Below, in pieces: positions 17,093 through 26,756 of a stretch of 64,000 bases of DNA (position 1 is the first letter of the stretch; each line of letters begins with the position of its first letter). Location: the NCBI GenBank assembly GCA_001941025.1, contig MSHE01000016.1, positions 1 through 64,000 on the forward strand, written 5' to 3'. The translations under genes were made by a program, and so were the position numbers. Origin of the DNA: Lachnospiraceae bacterium Zagget3 (GTDB taxonomy: Bacteria; Bacillota_A; Clostridia; Lachnospirales; Lachnospiraceae). Under the pieces are notes generated by a model. It saw nothing but the letters and a program-made list of their open reading frames with translations. It did not search any database and had not been told where the DNA came from.

Positions 17093-18439
17093 ATGGGCAA
17101 GCTTACATTTGACTACAGCAAAGCTTCTTCCTTCATCCGTGAGGACGAAGTGACATACATGAGCCGGCAGGTGCAGGAGGCGCGGGAGGTGCTGCTCTCC
17201 GGAGAAGGTGCCGGAAACGATTACATCGGCTGGATCAACCTGCCGGTGGACTATGACAAAGAGGAGTTCGCGCGGATCAAAGCGGCGGCAAAAAAGATTC
17301 AGGACGATTCGGAAGTCCTTGTCGTGATCGGGATCGGCGGATCCTATCTGGGCGCGCGGGCGGCGATCGAGTTCCTGCGGCCCGACTTCTACAACAATCT
17401 GCCGCGCGAACAGCGCGGTACGCCGGAGATCTATTATGCCGGAAACAGCATCAGCGGCGCGTATTTAAACGCGCTCCTGGACGTGGTCGGGGACCGCGAT
17501 TTTTCCGTCAACGTGATCTCGAAGTCGGGAACGACGACGGAGCCGGCCATCGCGTTTCGGATCTTTCGGGAAAAACTGGAGAAGAAATACGGCACGGAAG
17601 CGGCGGCGGGCCGCATCTATGCCACAACGGACCGGGCCAAGGGCGCGTTAAAGAGCCTCGCCGACGCGGAGGGGTACGAGACGTTTGTCGTGCCGGATGA
17701 CATCGGCGGGCGTTATTCCGTACTGACGGCGGTCGGCCTGCTCCCCATCGCGGTCAGTGGCGCGGACATCGACGAACTGATGCGCGGCGCGGCGGATTTT
17801 CGCGAACACGCGATCAATGATCCGTTCGGGCAAAACGACGCGATGCAGTATGCGGCGATTCGCAACATTCTCCTGCGCAAGGGGAAAGAGGTCGAGATAT
17901 TGGCAAACTACGAGCCGTGCTTCCACTATATCGGCGAATGGTGGAAACAGCTCTATGGCGAGAGTGAGGGGAAGGACCAGAAGGGGGTCTTTCCGGCTGC
18001 CGTCGACCTGACGACGGATCTGCACTCCATGGGGCAGTTCATCCAGGACGGCGCGCGGATTCTTTACGAGACGGTGCTCGCGATCGAAGACCCGGGCGCG
18101 GCGCCCGAGATTCAGGAGGAGGCAGAGGATCTGGACGGTCTGAATTACCTGGCCGGGAAGGATATGAATTATATTAACGAGTGCGCGAGAAACGGCACGG
18201 CGATGGCGCACACGGACGGCAATGTGCCGAATCTGCTGGTGCGGATCCCGGCGCGGGATGAGTATTCCCTGGGGCAGCTCTTTTATTTCTTCGAGTTTGC
18301 CGTGGGCGTAAGCGGCTATCTGCTCGGGGTCAACCCGTTCAACCAGCCGGGTGTGGAGAGTTACAAGAAAAATATGTTCGCGCTGCTCGGGAAGCCGGGC
18401 TACGAGGAACTTCGGGACGAACTTACCGGGAGAATGTAA
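17093..18439 (+). CDS. pgi: Glucose-6-phosphate isomerase
   Basis: A 448-residue PGI that interconverts glucose-6-phosphate and fructose-6-phosphate. Motifs: [13 protein letters not shown] near residues 80-92, the phosphate-binding [12 protein letters not shown], and [14 protein letters not shown]. The length fits the shorter Firmicutes-type enzyme. The ATG at 17093 with GAGGGA upstream is preferred over an ATG at 17030, which lies inside the promoter. It is followed by the nfeD and SPFH genes on the same strand, 24 bases on. Confidence 0.97.
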   Translation: MGKLTFDYSKASSFIREDEVTYMSRQVQEAREVLLSGEGAGNDYIGWINLPVDYDKEEFARIKAAAKKIQDDSEVLVVIGIGGSYLGARAAIEFLRPDFYNNLPREQRGTPEIYYAGNSISGAYLNALLDVVGDRDFSVNVISKSGTTTEPAIAFRIFREKLEKKYGTEAAAGRIYATTDRAKGALKSLADAEGYETFVVPDDIGGRYSVLTAVGLLPIAVSGADIDELMRGAADFREHAINDPFGQNDAMQYAAIRNILLRKGKEVEILANYEPCFHYIGEWWKQLYGESEGKDQKGVFPAAVDLTTDLHSMGQFIQDGARILYETVLAIEDPGAAPEIQEEAEDLDGLNYLAGKDMNYINECARNGTAMAHTDGNVPNLLVRIPARDEYSLGQLFYFFEFAVGVSGYLLGVNPFNQPGVESYKKNMFALLGKPGYEELRDELTGRM

Positions 18440-18463
18440 AAGTAAGCACAAGGAGGACGGATT

Positions 18464-18976
18464 ATGGTGTTGCCCATTAAACCGGTCTATATCTGGCTGA
18501 TTATTTTTATCATTATGCTCATAATCGAGGCGATCACGCTCGGTCTTGCCTCGATCTGGTTTGCCGTCGGATCGCTGGTCGCCCTGTTTGTAAGCTTTTC
18601 GAGGGTTGGCTTTTTGTGGCAGGTCATCATATGCATTGTGGTGTCCGTGATTCTGCTGATCCTGGTGCGGCCATGGGCGCTAAAACGGTTTAATCGCGGA
18701 CGCGTACGAACAAACGCGGAGAGCCTCCTTGATCAGGACGCCGTCGTGATCGAGGATATCGATAACCTTCAGGCAAAGGGCCGGGCGTTGATCTCCGGGC
18801 AGGAGTGGTCCGCCCGCAGCACGGATGAGTCACGGACGATTCCGAAGGGCACCAAGGTGGTTGTAAAAGAGATAAGCGGCGTAAAGCTGATTGTGGAACC
18901 GAAAGAAGAAAGCGCAAAAGAAAGCACAGAAGAAAGCGCGGAAGAAAACTCAGAAGAAAATACAGAAGAAACGTAA
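18464..18976 (+). CDS. NfeD-like membrane protein
   Basis: A 170-residue protein with two or three N-terminal membrane helices (residues 9-75) and a C-terminal OB-fold-like domain (RVRTNAESLLDQDAVV to GVKLIVEP) as in NfeD proteins. The tail is a low-complexity run of ESAEE-type repeats. NfeD proteins act with SPFH/stomatin proteins in membrane microdomains; the next gene, 13 bases on, encodes such a protein, which supports the call. Confidence 0.88.
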   Translation: MVLPIKPVYIWLIIFIIMLIIEAITLGLASIWFAVGSLVALFVSFSRVGFLWQVIICIVVSVILLILVRPWALKRFNRGRVRTNAESLLDQDAVVIEDIDNLQAKGRALISGQEWSARSTDESRTIPKGTKVVVKEISGVKLIVEPKEESAKESTEESAEENSEENTEET

Positions 18977-18989
18977 AGGAGGAGGAGGT

Positions 18990-20030
18990 ATGTCTGTTGT
19001 TGCAATCGTTGTACTGGTCATAGTGATCATCATTGTGGTATGTATTCTCGCGTCCTGCATCCGGATCGTGCCGCAGGCCAACGCATATGTAATGGAGCGC
19101 CTGGGAGCCTATCAGCAAACCTGGGATGTGGGCATTCATTTTAAGGCGCCTTTTATCGATCGGATCGCGCGGCGCGTAAACTTAAAGGAGCAGGTGGTTG
19201 ATTTCGAGCCGCAGCCGGTCATCACCAAGGACAATGTCACGATGCAGATTGACACGGTCGTGTTTTTCCAGATCACGGATCCGAAGCTGTTTGCCTATGG
19301 CGTGGAAAATCCGATCCTGGCAATCGAGAACCTGACTGCCACGACGCTCCGAAACATCATCGGCGATATGGAGCTGGACGAGACACTGACTTCCAGGGAG
19401 ACGATCAACACACAGATGCGTTCGACGCTGGACATCGCGACCGATCCCTGGGGCATTAAAGTAAACCGTGTGGAGTTAAAGAACATTATCCCGCCGCAGG
19501 CCATCCGGGACGCGATGGAAAAACAGATGAAAGCGGAACGGGAACGCCGGGAAGCCATCCTGCGCGCGGAGGGCGAAAAGAAATCCACCGTCCTTGTGGC
19601 GGAAGGTAATAAGGAGTCCGCGATCCTCAACGCGGAGGCCGATAAACAGGCGCAGATCTTGAGGGCGGAGGCGCAGCGCGAAGCCACGATCAAGAAAGCG
19701 GAAGGTGAAGCTGAGGCAATCCGCAACGTGCAGCATGCACAGGCCGACGGCCTGCGCTTCCTGAAAGATGCCGAGGCGGATCCCGCCGTGCTGCAGTTAA
19801 AGAGCCTGGAAGCGTTTGCCGCGGCGGCTGACGGGCAGGCGACGAAGATCATCATTCCGTCCGAGATCCAGGGGCTTGCGGGCACGGTGAGCGCCATTAC
19901 CGAGGTGGCCAAGGACACGGCCGATATAGAAGGGGGGCCGCAATTAGGGACAAAAGCGGGGCCCAAAGCAGAGCCAAAAGTAGAGCCAAAAATAGAGCTG
20001 AAAGTGGAGCCAAAAGTAGATCCGGAATAA
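18990..20030 (+). CDS. SPFH/stomatin-like membrane protein
   Basis: A 346-residue protein: one N-terminal helix (about 5-24), a Band 7/SPFH domain (IRIVPQANAYVMERLGAYQ through VKNIIPPQAIRDAM-like segment), then an Ala/Glu-rich coiled coil (residues 175-260) and a conserved IIIPSEIQGL-type end. The last 35 residues are imperfect KxEPK repeats of unknown role. AGGAGGAGG precedes the ATG. It pairs with the upstream NfeD-like protein. Confidence 0.93.
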   Translation: MSVVAIVVLVIVIIIVVCILASCIRIVPQANAYVMERLGAYQQTWDVGIHFKAPFIDRIARRVNLKEQVVDFEPQPVITKDNVTMQIDTVVFFQITDPKLFAYGVENPILAIENLTATTLRNIIGDMELDETLTSRETINTQMRSTLDIATDPWGIKVNRVELKNIIPPQAIRDAMEKQMKAERERREAILRAEGEKKSTVLVAEGNKESAILNAEADKQAQILRAEAQREATIKKAEGEAEAIRNVQHAQADGLRFLKDAEADPAVLQLKSLEAFAAAADGQATKIIIPSEIQGLAGTVSAITEVAKDTADIEGGPQLGTKAGPKAEPKVEPKIELKVEPKVDPE

Positions 20031-20039
20031 GGTTTTTTT

Positions 20040-21038
20040 ATGAACATCACGGGACGGAATTTTTTAAAGCTGCTGGACTTTACGCAGGAGGAGATCCTGG
20101 CGCTGCTTGATCTGGCAGATGACTTAAAGAAACAGAAACAAGACGGAATCGCGCACGATACGCTCCGCGGAAAAAACGTGGCGTTGATCTTTGAGAAGAC
20201 GAGCACACGGACCCGGTGCGCGTTCGAGGTGGCCGCGTACGACCTCGGCATGCATACGACATTCCTCGACCCTACCGCTTCCCAGATCGGGAAAAAGGAG
20301 AGCATCGCGGATACGGCACGGGTGCTCGGGCGCATGTACGACGGGATCGAATACCGGGGCTTCGGCCAGGACATCGTCGAAGAGATCGCGAAATACGCCG
20401 GGGTACCGGTGTGGAACGGGCTGACGAACGAGTTCCATCCGACCCAGATGCTGGCGGATATGATGACGATCCGGGAGCACTTCGGACATCTGTCGGGGAT
20501 CAAGCTGGTCTTTGCGGGTGACGCGCGGTTTAACATGGGCAATTCCCTTATGGTGGCCTGCGCGAAACTGGGCATGCACTTTGTGGCCTGCACGAACCAA
20601 AAGTATTTTCCGAACGAGGAGCTCGTCGCCAGGTGCCGGGAGATCGCGAAGACGACCGGGGCGACGATCGAGATGACGGAGGACGTCGCGGCGGGCACGA
20701 AGGACGCGGATGTGATCTACACGGATGTCTGGGTCTCCATGGGCGAGCCGGACGAAGTCTGGGAGGAGCGGATCCGCGACCTGACACCCTATCGGGTGAA
20801 CGGGGAGATGATGATGAACGCGGGCAAACAGTGTGTGTTCATGCACTGTCTGCCGTCCTTTCACGACCGGAAGACGACGATCGGGGAAGAGATCTATGAA
20901 AAGTATGGGCTGACCGAAATGGAAGTGACGGACGAGGTGTTTGAGGGGCCGCAGTCCATCGTGTTTGATGAGGCGGAGAACCGCATGCACACCATCAAGG
21001 CGGTCATGCTGGCGACGCTGGGAGATATCTCCTATTGA
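20040..21038 (+). CDS. argF: Ornithine carbamoyltransferase
   Basis: A 332-residue enzyme that makes citrulline from ornithine and carbamoyl phosphate. The carbamoyl-phosphate site STRTR is at residues 54-58; HPTQ and the ornithine/Cys motif MHCLP are present. Sequence alone does not separate anabolic ArgF from catabolic ArcB, and no other arginine genes are adjacent. The SD is weak (AAGG about eight bases before the ATG). birA starts inside the stop codon of this gene. Confidence 0.95.
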   Translation: MNITGRNFLKLLDFTQEEILALLDLADDLKKQKQDGIAHDTLRGKNVALIFEKTSTRTRCAFEVAAYDLGMHTTFLDPTASQIGKKESIADTARVLGRMYDGIEYRGFGQDIVEEIAKYAGVPVWNGLTNEFHPTQMLADMMTIREHFGHLSGIKLVFAGDARFNMGNSLMVACAKLGMHFVACTNQKYFPNEELVARCREIAKTTGATIEMTEDVAAGTKDADVIYTDVWVSMGEPDEVWEERIRDLTPYRVNGEMMMNAGKQCVFMHCLPSFHDRKTTIGEEIYEKYGLTEMEVTDEVFEGPQSIVFDEAENRMHTIKAVMLATLGDISY

Positions 21039-22048
21039 AAGAACAGATTCTTCAATATTTAAGAGAACGGGACGGCTTCGTCTCCGGACAGGAGCTCGGA
21101 GAACGCTTCGGCGTCTCCCGTACAAGTGTCTGGAAAGCGATTCAACGGCTTACGGAGATGGGATACGGGATTGAGGCCGTGCGCAACCGCGGCTACCGGC
21201 TCATATCGGAGCCGGACCTGTTGACGCAGGCGCGCGTCTCAGAATGCTTACATACCGAATGGACCGGGCAGCCGGTCCTTGTGTTTGATTCGGTGGATTC
21301 CACGAACAACGAAGCAAAGCGCCTCGCCGAGGAAGGCGCGGCGGAAGGCCTCGTCGTGATCGGCGATGAGCAGACCGCGGGGCGCGGACGGCGCGGACGC
21401 GGCTGGGCATCCGCGCGGGGCGAAGGAATCTTTTTAAGCCTCCTGCTGCGCCCGGACATCGCGCCCGGATGCGCGTCCATGCTGACACTCGTCATGGGGC
21501 TGGCAGTGCGTGATGTAATGGCGGAGGCCTGCAGCGCCGCGGATGTACAGACAGACGCGGCAAAAGACTCTGTGTGGATCAAGTGGCCGAACGACATCGT
21601 GATCGACGGGAAAAAGGTCTGCGGCATCTTAACCGAGATGACCGCGGAGCCGGACTGCGTCCACTATGTCGTGATCGGGGTCGGGATCAATGTCCACAAT
21701 GAGGCGTTTCCGGAGGAGGCGGCACAGACGGCGGCCTCCCTTTACCAACAGACCGGCCGGCATTTTTGTCGGGCGGAGCTTGTCGCGGCATGTTTGCAGC
21801 GGTTTGAAGCGTACTACGCGACGTTTCTCGCGACACAGGATTTAAGCGGGCTGATGGACGCCTGTAACGCGCATCTGATCAACCGCGGCCGCGAGGTCCG
21901 CATACTTAACGCGCCTGCCGACGGCATTGACCGCGGCACCGCGCGCGGTATCAACGCGTGGGGCGAGCTGGTCATAGATACGGCAGAGGGGACCCGCAGG
22001 GTCTCTTCCGGCGAAGTATCCGTACGCGGAGTATATAATTATGTATGA
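21035..22048 (+). CDS. birA: BirA, biotin-protein ligase and biotin operon repressor
   Basis: A 337-residue bifunctional protein: an N-terminal winged helix-turn-helix (residues 1-60, [20 protein letters not shown]), a central ligase domain with the biotinyl-AMP loop [26 protein letters not shown], and a C-terminal SH3-like domain. It biotinylates acetyl-CoA or pyruvate carboxylase and represses biotin genes. Start is TTG 21035, overlapping the argF stop as TTGA; GGGAG lies about ten bases before it. Confidence 0.95.
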   Translation: MKEQILQYLRERDGFVSGQELGERFGVSRTSVWKAIQRLTEMGYGIEAVRNRGYRLISEPDLLTQARVSECLHTEWTGQPVLVFDSVDSTNNEAKRLAEEGAAEGLVVIGDEQTAGRGRRGRGWASARGEGIFLSLLLRPDIAPGCASMLTLVMGLAVRDVMAEACSAADVQTDAAKDSVWIKWPNDIVIDGKKVCGILTEMTAEPDCVHYVVIGVGINVHNEAFPEEAAQTAASLYQQTGRHFCRAELVAACLQRFEAYYATFLATQDLSGLMDACNAHLINRGREVRILNAPADGIDRGTARGINAWGELVIDTAEGTRRVSSGEVSVRGVYNYV

Positions 22049-22373
22049 CGACGAACAGGTGCTCTGCGCGGCGAGCGCATACACCAAACAATATTACTTT
22101 AATCCCGCCTTCGGCGTGCTCCCCGAGAGTGTACAGGAAGAGCTTCACATCCTGTGTGTCCTCTTCACGGAGGATGTGGGAGGCACGCTTGTCTTTTACT
22201 TTGACGAGGAGGGGAATCTCTTGTGTGAGACGGCGGCGGCAGAAGAGGATCTGCTCTACGATGAGATCGGGAGCGGACTGAAGATGCGGGAAATAAGAGA
22301 GAACCACGAGGAATTGTTTCAGTCGCTGGAACTGTTTTACCGGGTGTTTGTTCTCGGGGAAGAGGAGGAGTAG
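22041..22373 (+). CDS. DUF6145 family protein
   Basis: A 110-residue acidic cytoplasmic protein. The N-terminal CAASAYTKQYYFNPAF and the central LCVLFTEDVGGTLVF, then EEDLLYDEIGSGLKM, match the pattern of DUF6145 proteins of Clostridia. Function is unknown. It overlaps the end of birA by eight bases and is followed after three bases by coaX, so it is in one operon with them. Confidence 0.85.
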   Translation: MYDDEQVLCAASAYTKQYYFNPAFGVLPESVQEELHILCVLFTEDVGGTLVFYFDEEGNLLCETAAAEEDLLYDEIGSGLKMREIRENHEELFQSLELFYRVFVLGEEEE

Positions 22374-22376
22374 AGC

Positions 22377-23159
22377 ATGCTGTTAACCGTGGATATCGGC
22401 AATACGAACATCAAACTCGGTGTGTTTTCGGGGGAAATCTTGCAGACAACCTTCAGCATGACGACATTTCAGACCCGGACATCCGACGAATACGGGATGG
22501 TCATGTGCGAATTGTTGGAGCACAATGAGGTGGCAGTCGGGGAGATTACCGATGTGATCGTGGCTTCCGTTGTGCCGAATGTCATGCATGCCATTACGAA
22601 CGCGATCTTAAAATATTTTCATACGCAGCCGGTTATCATCGCGGCCGGCACGAAGACCGGCATCCGCGTGGCGGGAGGCAATCCCAGGCAGGTGGGTGCG
22701 GACCGGGTAGTGGACGCGGCCGCTGTCTACGCATTGTACGGCGGGCCCGCCATCGTGATCGATTACGGCACGGCTACGACATTCGATCTCATAGATGAGG
22801 ACGGCACGTTTACGGCCTGCGTGATCGCGCCCGGTATCCGCACATCCGCCCAGTCCATGTGGAACATGGCGGCAAACCTGCCCGAATTTGAGATCAAAAA
22901 GCCGGAAACGATCCTCGCGCAGGATACGATTTCCTGCATGCAGGCCGGACTGGTGTATGGACAGATCGGGCAGACAGAGCATATCGTAAAGGAAATGAAG
23001 GAGGCGTTCGGCCGGGACGATGTGAAAGTGGTCGCGACGGGAGGCCTCGGCCGCGTGATCGAAAAGGAAACGGACATCATTGATGTCTACGACCCGGAAT
23101 TGACGCTTCACGGGATGCGGGTCATCTTCGAGCGCCAGAAAAAAAGTAAGGAAAATTGA
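22377..23159 (+). CDS. coaX: Type III pantothenate kinase
   Basis: A 260-residue ASKHA-fold kinase that phosphorylates pantothenate in the first step of coenzyme A synthesis. Motifs: DIGNTNIKLGVF at residues 5-16, VGADRVVDAAAVY with the pantothenate-site residues, and DYGTATTFDLI. The length is typical. It is in the argF-birA-DUF6145-coaX-dusB run; its stop overlaps the dusB start as TGATG. Confidence 0.97.
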   Translation: MLLTVDIGNTNIKLGVFSGEILQTTFSMTTFQTRTSDEYGMVMCELLEHNEVAVGEITDVIVASVVPNVMHAITNAILKYFHTQPVIIAAGTKTGIRVAGGNPRQVGADRVVDAAAVYALYGGPAIVIDYGTATTFDLIDEDGTFTACVIAPGIRTSAQSMWNMAANLPEFEIKKPETILAQDTISCMQAGLVYGQIGQTEHIVKEMKEAFGRDDVKVVATGGLGRVIEKETDIIDVYDPELTLHGMRVIFERQKKSKEN

Positions 23160-24157
23160 TGGAAGCTCTTCAGATCGGAAGCGTTGCGCTCCCAAACAAC
23201 CTCATCTTGGCACCTATGGCAGGAGTTACCGACCTGCCATTTCGCTTGTTGTGCAAAGAGCAGGGCGCGGGATTTGTGTGTATGGAGATGGTAAGCGCCA
23301 AGGCGATCTGCTTCGGCAATAAAAAGACGGAGCAGCTCCTTGTCACGGACCCGGCGGAAGGACCCGTTTCGCTGCAGCTGTTCGGCTCAGAGCCGGACAT
23401 TCTGGCCGAAGCGGCAGCGCGAATCGCGGATCGTCCGTTTGCCGTTCTCGACTTTAACATGGGCTGCCCGGTCCCCAAGGTGGTAAAAAACGGCGAGGGC
23501 TCCGCGCTCATGCAGGATCCGCGGCGGGTGGAAGAGATCCTGACCGCGCTGGTGCGTGCCGCGAAAAAGCCGGTGACGGTCAAGATCCGGAAAGGATTTG
23601 ACGAGGCTCACGCAAACGCGGTCGAGATCGCGCAGGTCGCGGAGAGCTGCGGCGTCGCGGCGATCGCGGTACACGGGCGGACCCGGGAGCAGTACTATGC
23701 CGGGAAGGCGGATTGGGACATCATCCGGCAGGTAAAAAACGCGGTAAAGGTGCCGGTCCTCGGAAACGGAGACCTTCGTACCGCCGGAGATGTCATTCGG
23801 ATGCGGGAGGAGACAGGCTGTGACGGCTTTCTGATCGGACGGGCCGCGCGGGGCAATCCGTGGATCTTTCATGAGATCGCGCAGAAACTTTCCACCGGGG
23901 AGGATCTGCCGCGGCCGACTCCGGGGGAGGTGGCGGAGATGGCGCTTCGTCACGCGCGGCTTTTGATCGGACAAAAAGGCGAGTATGTCGGTATCCGGGA
24001 GATGCGCAAACACGCAGCCTGGTACACCGCCGGATATCGCGGCTCCGCTACGTTTCGCGGCCGGATGGGCGAGGTGCGGACATACGAGGAACTGGAGGGG
24101 CTCTTTGCCGAATTTCTTGCCGCGCAGGCACATTCCGAAGGCCCTGAAAACGGTTGA
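23159..24157 (+). CDS. dusB: tRNA-dihydrouridine synthase (DusB type)
   Basis: A 332-residue FMN enzyme that reduces uridine in the tRNA D-loop. APMAGVTDLPFR binds FMN, NMGCPVPKVVKNGEGSAL carries the catalytic Cys, and VHGRTREQYYAG and GNGDL follow. Start ATG 23159 overlaps the coaX stop, with AAGGAAAA upstream. Its stop codon lies inside the -35 box of the greA promoter. Confidence 0.96.
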   Translation: MEALQIGSVALPNNLILAPMAGVTDLPFRLLCKEQGAGFVCMEMVSAKAICFGNKKTEQLLVTDPAEGPVSLQLFGSEPDILAEAAARIADRPFAVLDFNMGCPVPKVVKNGEGSALMQDPRRVEEILTALVRAAKKPVTVKIRKGFDEAHANAVEIAQVAESCGVAAIAVHGRTREQYYAGKADWDIIRQVKNAVKVPVLGNGDLRTAGDVIRMREETGCDGFLIGRAARGNPWIFHEIAQKLSTGEDLPRPTPGEVAEMALRHARLLIGQKGEYVGIREMRKHAAWYTAGYRGSATFRGRMGEVRTYEELEGLFAEFLAAQAHSEGPENG

Positions 24158-24182
24158 CAGCATTGCCCTGATTGGGTATAAT
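24154..24182 (+). promoter_or_regulatory. Consensus sigma-A promoter of greA-lysS
   Basis: TTGACA (24154-24159), 17-base spacer and TATAAT (24177-24182): an exact consensus promoter. Its -35 box overlaps the dusB stop codon. Confidence 0.93.
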
Positions 24183-24258
24183 ATTGAAATTGTTGAAGCC
24201 GGTCTGATCAGGCCGGGATACTTATTTTAAGAACCGATTCAGGAGGAGACACGGTACA

Positions 24259-24738
24259 ATGGAAGAAAAGAGTCTGTTGACGTATCAGGGGTTACAGAAA
24301 CTGGAGGCAGAATTACAGGAATTGAAAGTGGTTCGCCGCAAGGAAGTGGCGCAGAAAATAAAAGAAGCAAGAGAGCAGGGAGACCTCTCCGAGAACGCGG
24401 AGTACGACGCGGCGAAAGATGAACAGCGCGATATCGAAGCGCGCATTGAGGAGATTGAGAAGATCTTAAAGAACGTGGAAATCGTCTCGGATGAGGATGT
24501 TGATCTGAACGTGATCAGTGTCGGCTGTCAGGTCCGCGTGTTAGACTGCGCGGAAAAGGAGGAGCTTCAATATGACATCGTCGGGTCTAAGGAGGCAAAC
24601 AGCCTGACGGGCAAGATCTCTAACGAGTCGCCAATGGGCAAGGCTTTGCTCGGCGCGAAGGTAGGCGAAACGGTAAAGGTGGAGATGCCGGCCGGCACAT
24701 GGAAGTATAAGGTATTGGAGATTCAAAAGTCCAACTGA
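24259..24738 (+). CDS. greA: Transcription elongation factor GreA
   Basis: A 159-residue factor that rescues backtracked RNA polymerase by stimulating transcript cleavage. The N-terminal coiled coil has the tip motif GDLSENAEYDAAK, whose acidic residues enter the secondary channel; the C-terminal FKBP-like domain has VGSKEANSLTGKIS and SPMGKALLGAKVGE. Start has AGGAGG upstream. Followed after 17 bases by lysS. Confidence 0.97.
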   Translation: MEEKSLLTYQGLQKLEAELQELKVVRRKEVAQKIKEAREQGDLSENAEYDAAKDEQRDIEARIEEIEKILKNVEIVSDEDVDLNVISVGCQVRVLDCAEKEELQYDIVGSKEANSLTGKISNESPMGKALLGAKVGETVKVEMPAGTWKYKVLEIQKSN

Positions 24739-24755
24739 CTTGAAGGAGAACGCGC

Positions 24756-26270
24756 ATGGCCGGGGAAAGGCAGCAGGGCGCAGGCGGGCAGCAGAACGCG
24801 CCGGAGCAGGATGTCAACCAGATCCGGAAAAACCGCCGCGAAAAACTGAAGAATCTGCAGGAAGCGGGCAAAGATCCCTTTTTGATCACAAAGTACGACG
24901 CGACACACCACAGCGAGGACATTTTAGAGCGCTATGACGAGCTGGAGGGCACGGAAGTCTCCGTCGCCGGGCGCATGATGTTTAAGCGGGTGATGGGAAA
25001 AGCGTCCTTTTGTAATGTGCAGGATCTTTTAGGCAGCATTCAGGTGTATGTCGCGCGCGATTCTATCGGCGAGGAAGCCTACGCGGATTTTAAAAAATAT
25101 GATATCGGCGACATTGTCGGTGTTCGCGGGACGGTCTTTAAAACGAAGACCGGAGAGATCACGATCCATGCGAATGAGATGACGCTTCTCGCAAAGAGCC
25201 TGCAGGTCCTGCCGGAAAAGTATCACGGCCTGACCAACACGGACCTGCGCTATCGGCAGCGGTATGTGGATCTGATCATGAATCCGGAGTCCAGAGAGAC
25301 GTTTATCAAGCGCTCCGAGATCATCCGGGAGATCCGCCGGTTTTTGGACGACCGCGGATTTATCGAGGTGGAGACGCCCATGCTGGTTTCCAACGCCGGC
25401 GGCGCGGCGGCGCGGCCGTTTGCGACGCATTACAACGCGCTCGATGAGGACGTAAAGCTGCGTATCTCGCTGGAGTTATACTTAAAGCGGCTTATCGTGG
25501 GCGGTCTGGAGAAGGTCTACGAGATCGGCCGGGTGTTCCGCAACGAGGGTGTGGATACGCGCCACAATCCGGAGTTTACCTTAATGGAACTCTATCAGGC
25601 CTACACGGACTATGAGGGCATGATGGAGTTAACCGAGAGCCTGTTTAAGCATCTGGCTGCGACGGTCTGCGGCGGTACGACCATCACCTATGCCGGGACG
25701 GAGATTGACCTCGGGGCCCCGTTCGCGCGGATGACCATGGCCGACGCGGTCAAGAAATATGCCGGCGTGGATTTTGCGGAGATTCATACGGATGAAGAGG
25801 CCAAGGCGGTCGCGAAAGAGCATCATCTGGAGTTTGAGAAGTGGAGGACGAAGGGCGAGATCGAGGAACTCTTTTTTAACGAGTACTGCGAGAAGGAGCT
25901 CATCCAACCGACGTTTATCACGGATCATCCGCTCGCCATTTCCCCGCTGACCAAAAAGATGCCGTCCGACCCGGAGCGGGTGGAGCGATTTGAACTCTAC
26001 ATTAATACATGGGAGATGTGCAACGCCTATTCCGAGTTGAACGATCCCATCGACCAGCGGGAACGCTTTGCCGCGCAGGACGCCGCGTTTGAGGCGGGCA
26101 ACGAGGAGGCGAATCACACGGATGAGGACTTCTTAAACGCGCTGGAGATCGGCATGCCGCCGACCGGAGGCATCGGCTATGGTATCGACCGGCTGGTCAT
26201 GCTGCTCACGGATTCGGCCGCAATCCGCGATGTGCTCTTCTTCCCGACATTAAAGAGTCTGGACAAGTAA
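24756..26270 (+). CDS. lysS: Lysyl-tRNA synthetase, class II
   Basis: A 504-residue class IIb synthetase. An Ala/Gln-rich 20-residue leader precedes the OB-fold anticodon-binding domain ([18 protein letters not shown]); the catalytic core has motif 1 ([15 protein letters not shown]), motif 2 ([15 protein letters not shown]) and motif 3 ([14 protein letters not shown]). GAAGGAGA precedes the ATG. Co-transcribed with greA and ended by the terminator at 26279. Confidence 0.97.
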   Translation: MAGERQQGAGGQQNAPEQDVNQIRKNRREKLKNLQEAGKDPFLITKYDATHHSEDILERYDELEGTEVSVAGRMMFKRVMGKASFCNVQDLLGSIQVYVARDSIGEEAYADFKKYDIGDIVGVRGTVFKTKTGEITIHANEMTLLAKSLQVLPEKYHGLTNTDLRYRQRYVDLIMNPESRETFIKRSEIIREIRRFLDDRGFIEVETPMLVSNAGGAAARPFATHYNALDEDVKLRISLELYLKRLIVGGLEKVYEIGRVFRNEGVDTRHNPEFTLMELYQAYTDYEGMMELTESLFKHLAATVCGGTTITYAGTEIDLGAPFARMTMADAVKKYAGVDFAEIHTDEEAKAVAKEHHLEFEKWRTKGEIEELFFNEYCEKELIQPTFITDHPLAISPLTKKMPSDPERVERFELYINTWEMCNAYSELNDPIDQRERFAAQDAAFEAGNEEANHTDEDFLNALEIGMPPTGGIGYGIDRLVMLLTDSAAIRDVLFFPTLKSLDK

Positions 26271-26278
26271 ATTTTTTT

Positions 26279-26315
26279 GGCAGTTTATCGGATTGGATAA
26301 ACTGCCTTTTTTTCT
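26279..26315 (+). terminator. Rho-independent terminator of greA-lysS
   Basis: Stem GGCAGTTTATC (26279-26289) and GATAAACTGCC (26296-26306), six-base loop, then a run of nine T after the stem. Confidence 0.93.
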
Positions 26316-26324
26316 CTTAATTTA

Positions 26325-26354
26325 TAGACAAAAGGGGAATTTGTGGATTATAAT
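26325..26354 (+). promoter_or_regulatory. Sigma-A promoter of the STAS-SpoIIE-ABC operon
   Basis: TAGACA (26325-26330), 18-base spacer, perfect TATAAT (26349-26354). It follows the lysS terminator directly. Start near 26361. Confidence 0.75.
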
Positions 26355-26411
26355 TGAAGCGGTTTTAAATCACAGAAAGTGTTCAAACGCGAGTCACAAA
26401 GGAGAAAAGCG

Positions 26412-26714
26412 ATGGAAATGGAAATCAACAAAGAACAAGACGGTTCGACCCTTACCCTGACGGTTTCCGGACGGTTGAATACGGCTACGGCACCGCAGTT
26501 GGAACGGGAGATTCAGGAAAACCTGGATGGCATCACGGAGCTTATTTTTGACTTCGGAAATCTCGTGTACATATCCTCCGCGGGGCTGCGGGTCCTCCTG
26601 CAGGCGCAGAAAGATATGAACGGGAAGGGAACGATGCGTGTGCGAAACGTGGGCAAGGATGTTATGGAGGTGTTTTCGATCACGGGCTTCTCGGATTTTC
26701 TGACGATCGAGTAA
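26412..26714 (+). CDS. STAS-domain anti-sigma factor antagonist (RsbV/SpoIIAA-like)
   Basis: A 100-residue single STAS domain. LTVSGRLNTATAPQLEREI and LVYISSAGLRVLL match the SpoIIAA/RsbV pattern, in which the second Ser of the SS-x-G motif (Ser56 here) is the phosphorylation site. In known systems the unphosphorylated form binds a kinase/anti-sigma partner and is reset by a PP2C phosphatase; the next gene, 42 bases on, encodes both activities. AAAGGAGA lies before the ATG, which is preferred over a start at 26379. No sigma factor gene is nearby. Confidence 0.93.
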   Translation: MEMEINKEQDGSTLTLTVSGRLNTATAPQLEREIQENLDGITELIFDFGNLVYISSAGLRVLLQAQKDMNGKGTMRVRNVGKDVMEVFSITGFSDFLTIE

Positions 26715-26756
26715 CGGGCGATCGAAAGCAGGAGAATCCATAAAGAGGGGCAAACC

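Noticed and set aside
19295..20698. Minus-strand open frame of 467 codons
   Set aside because: Antisense to the SPFH and argF genes, both firmly identified; Ser/Ala-rich shadow composition.
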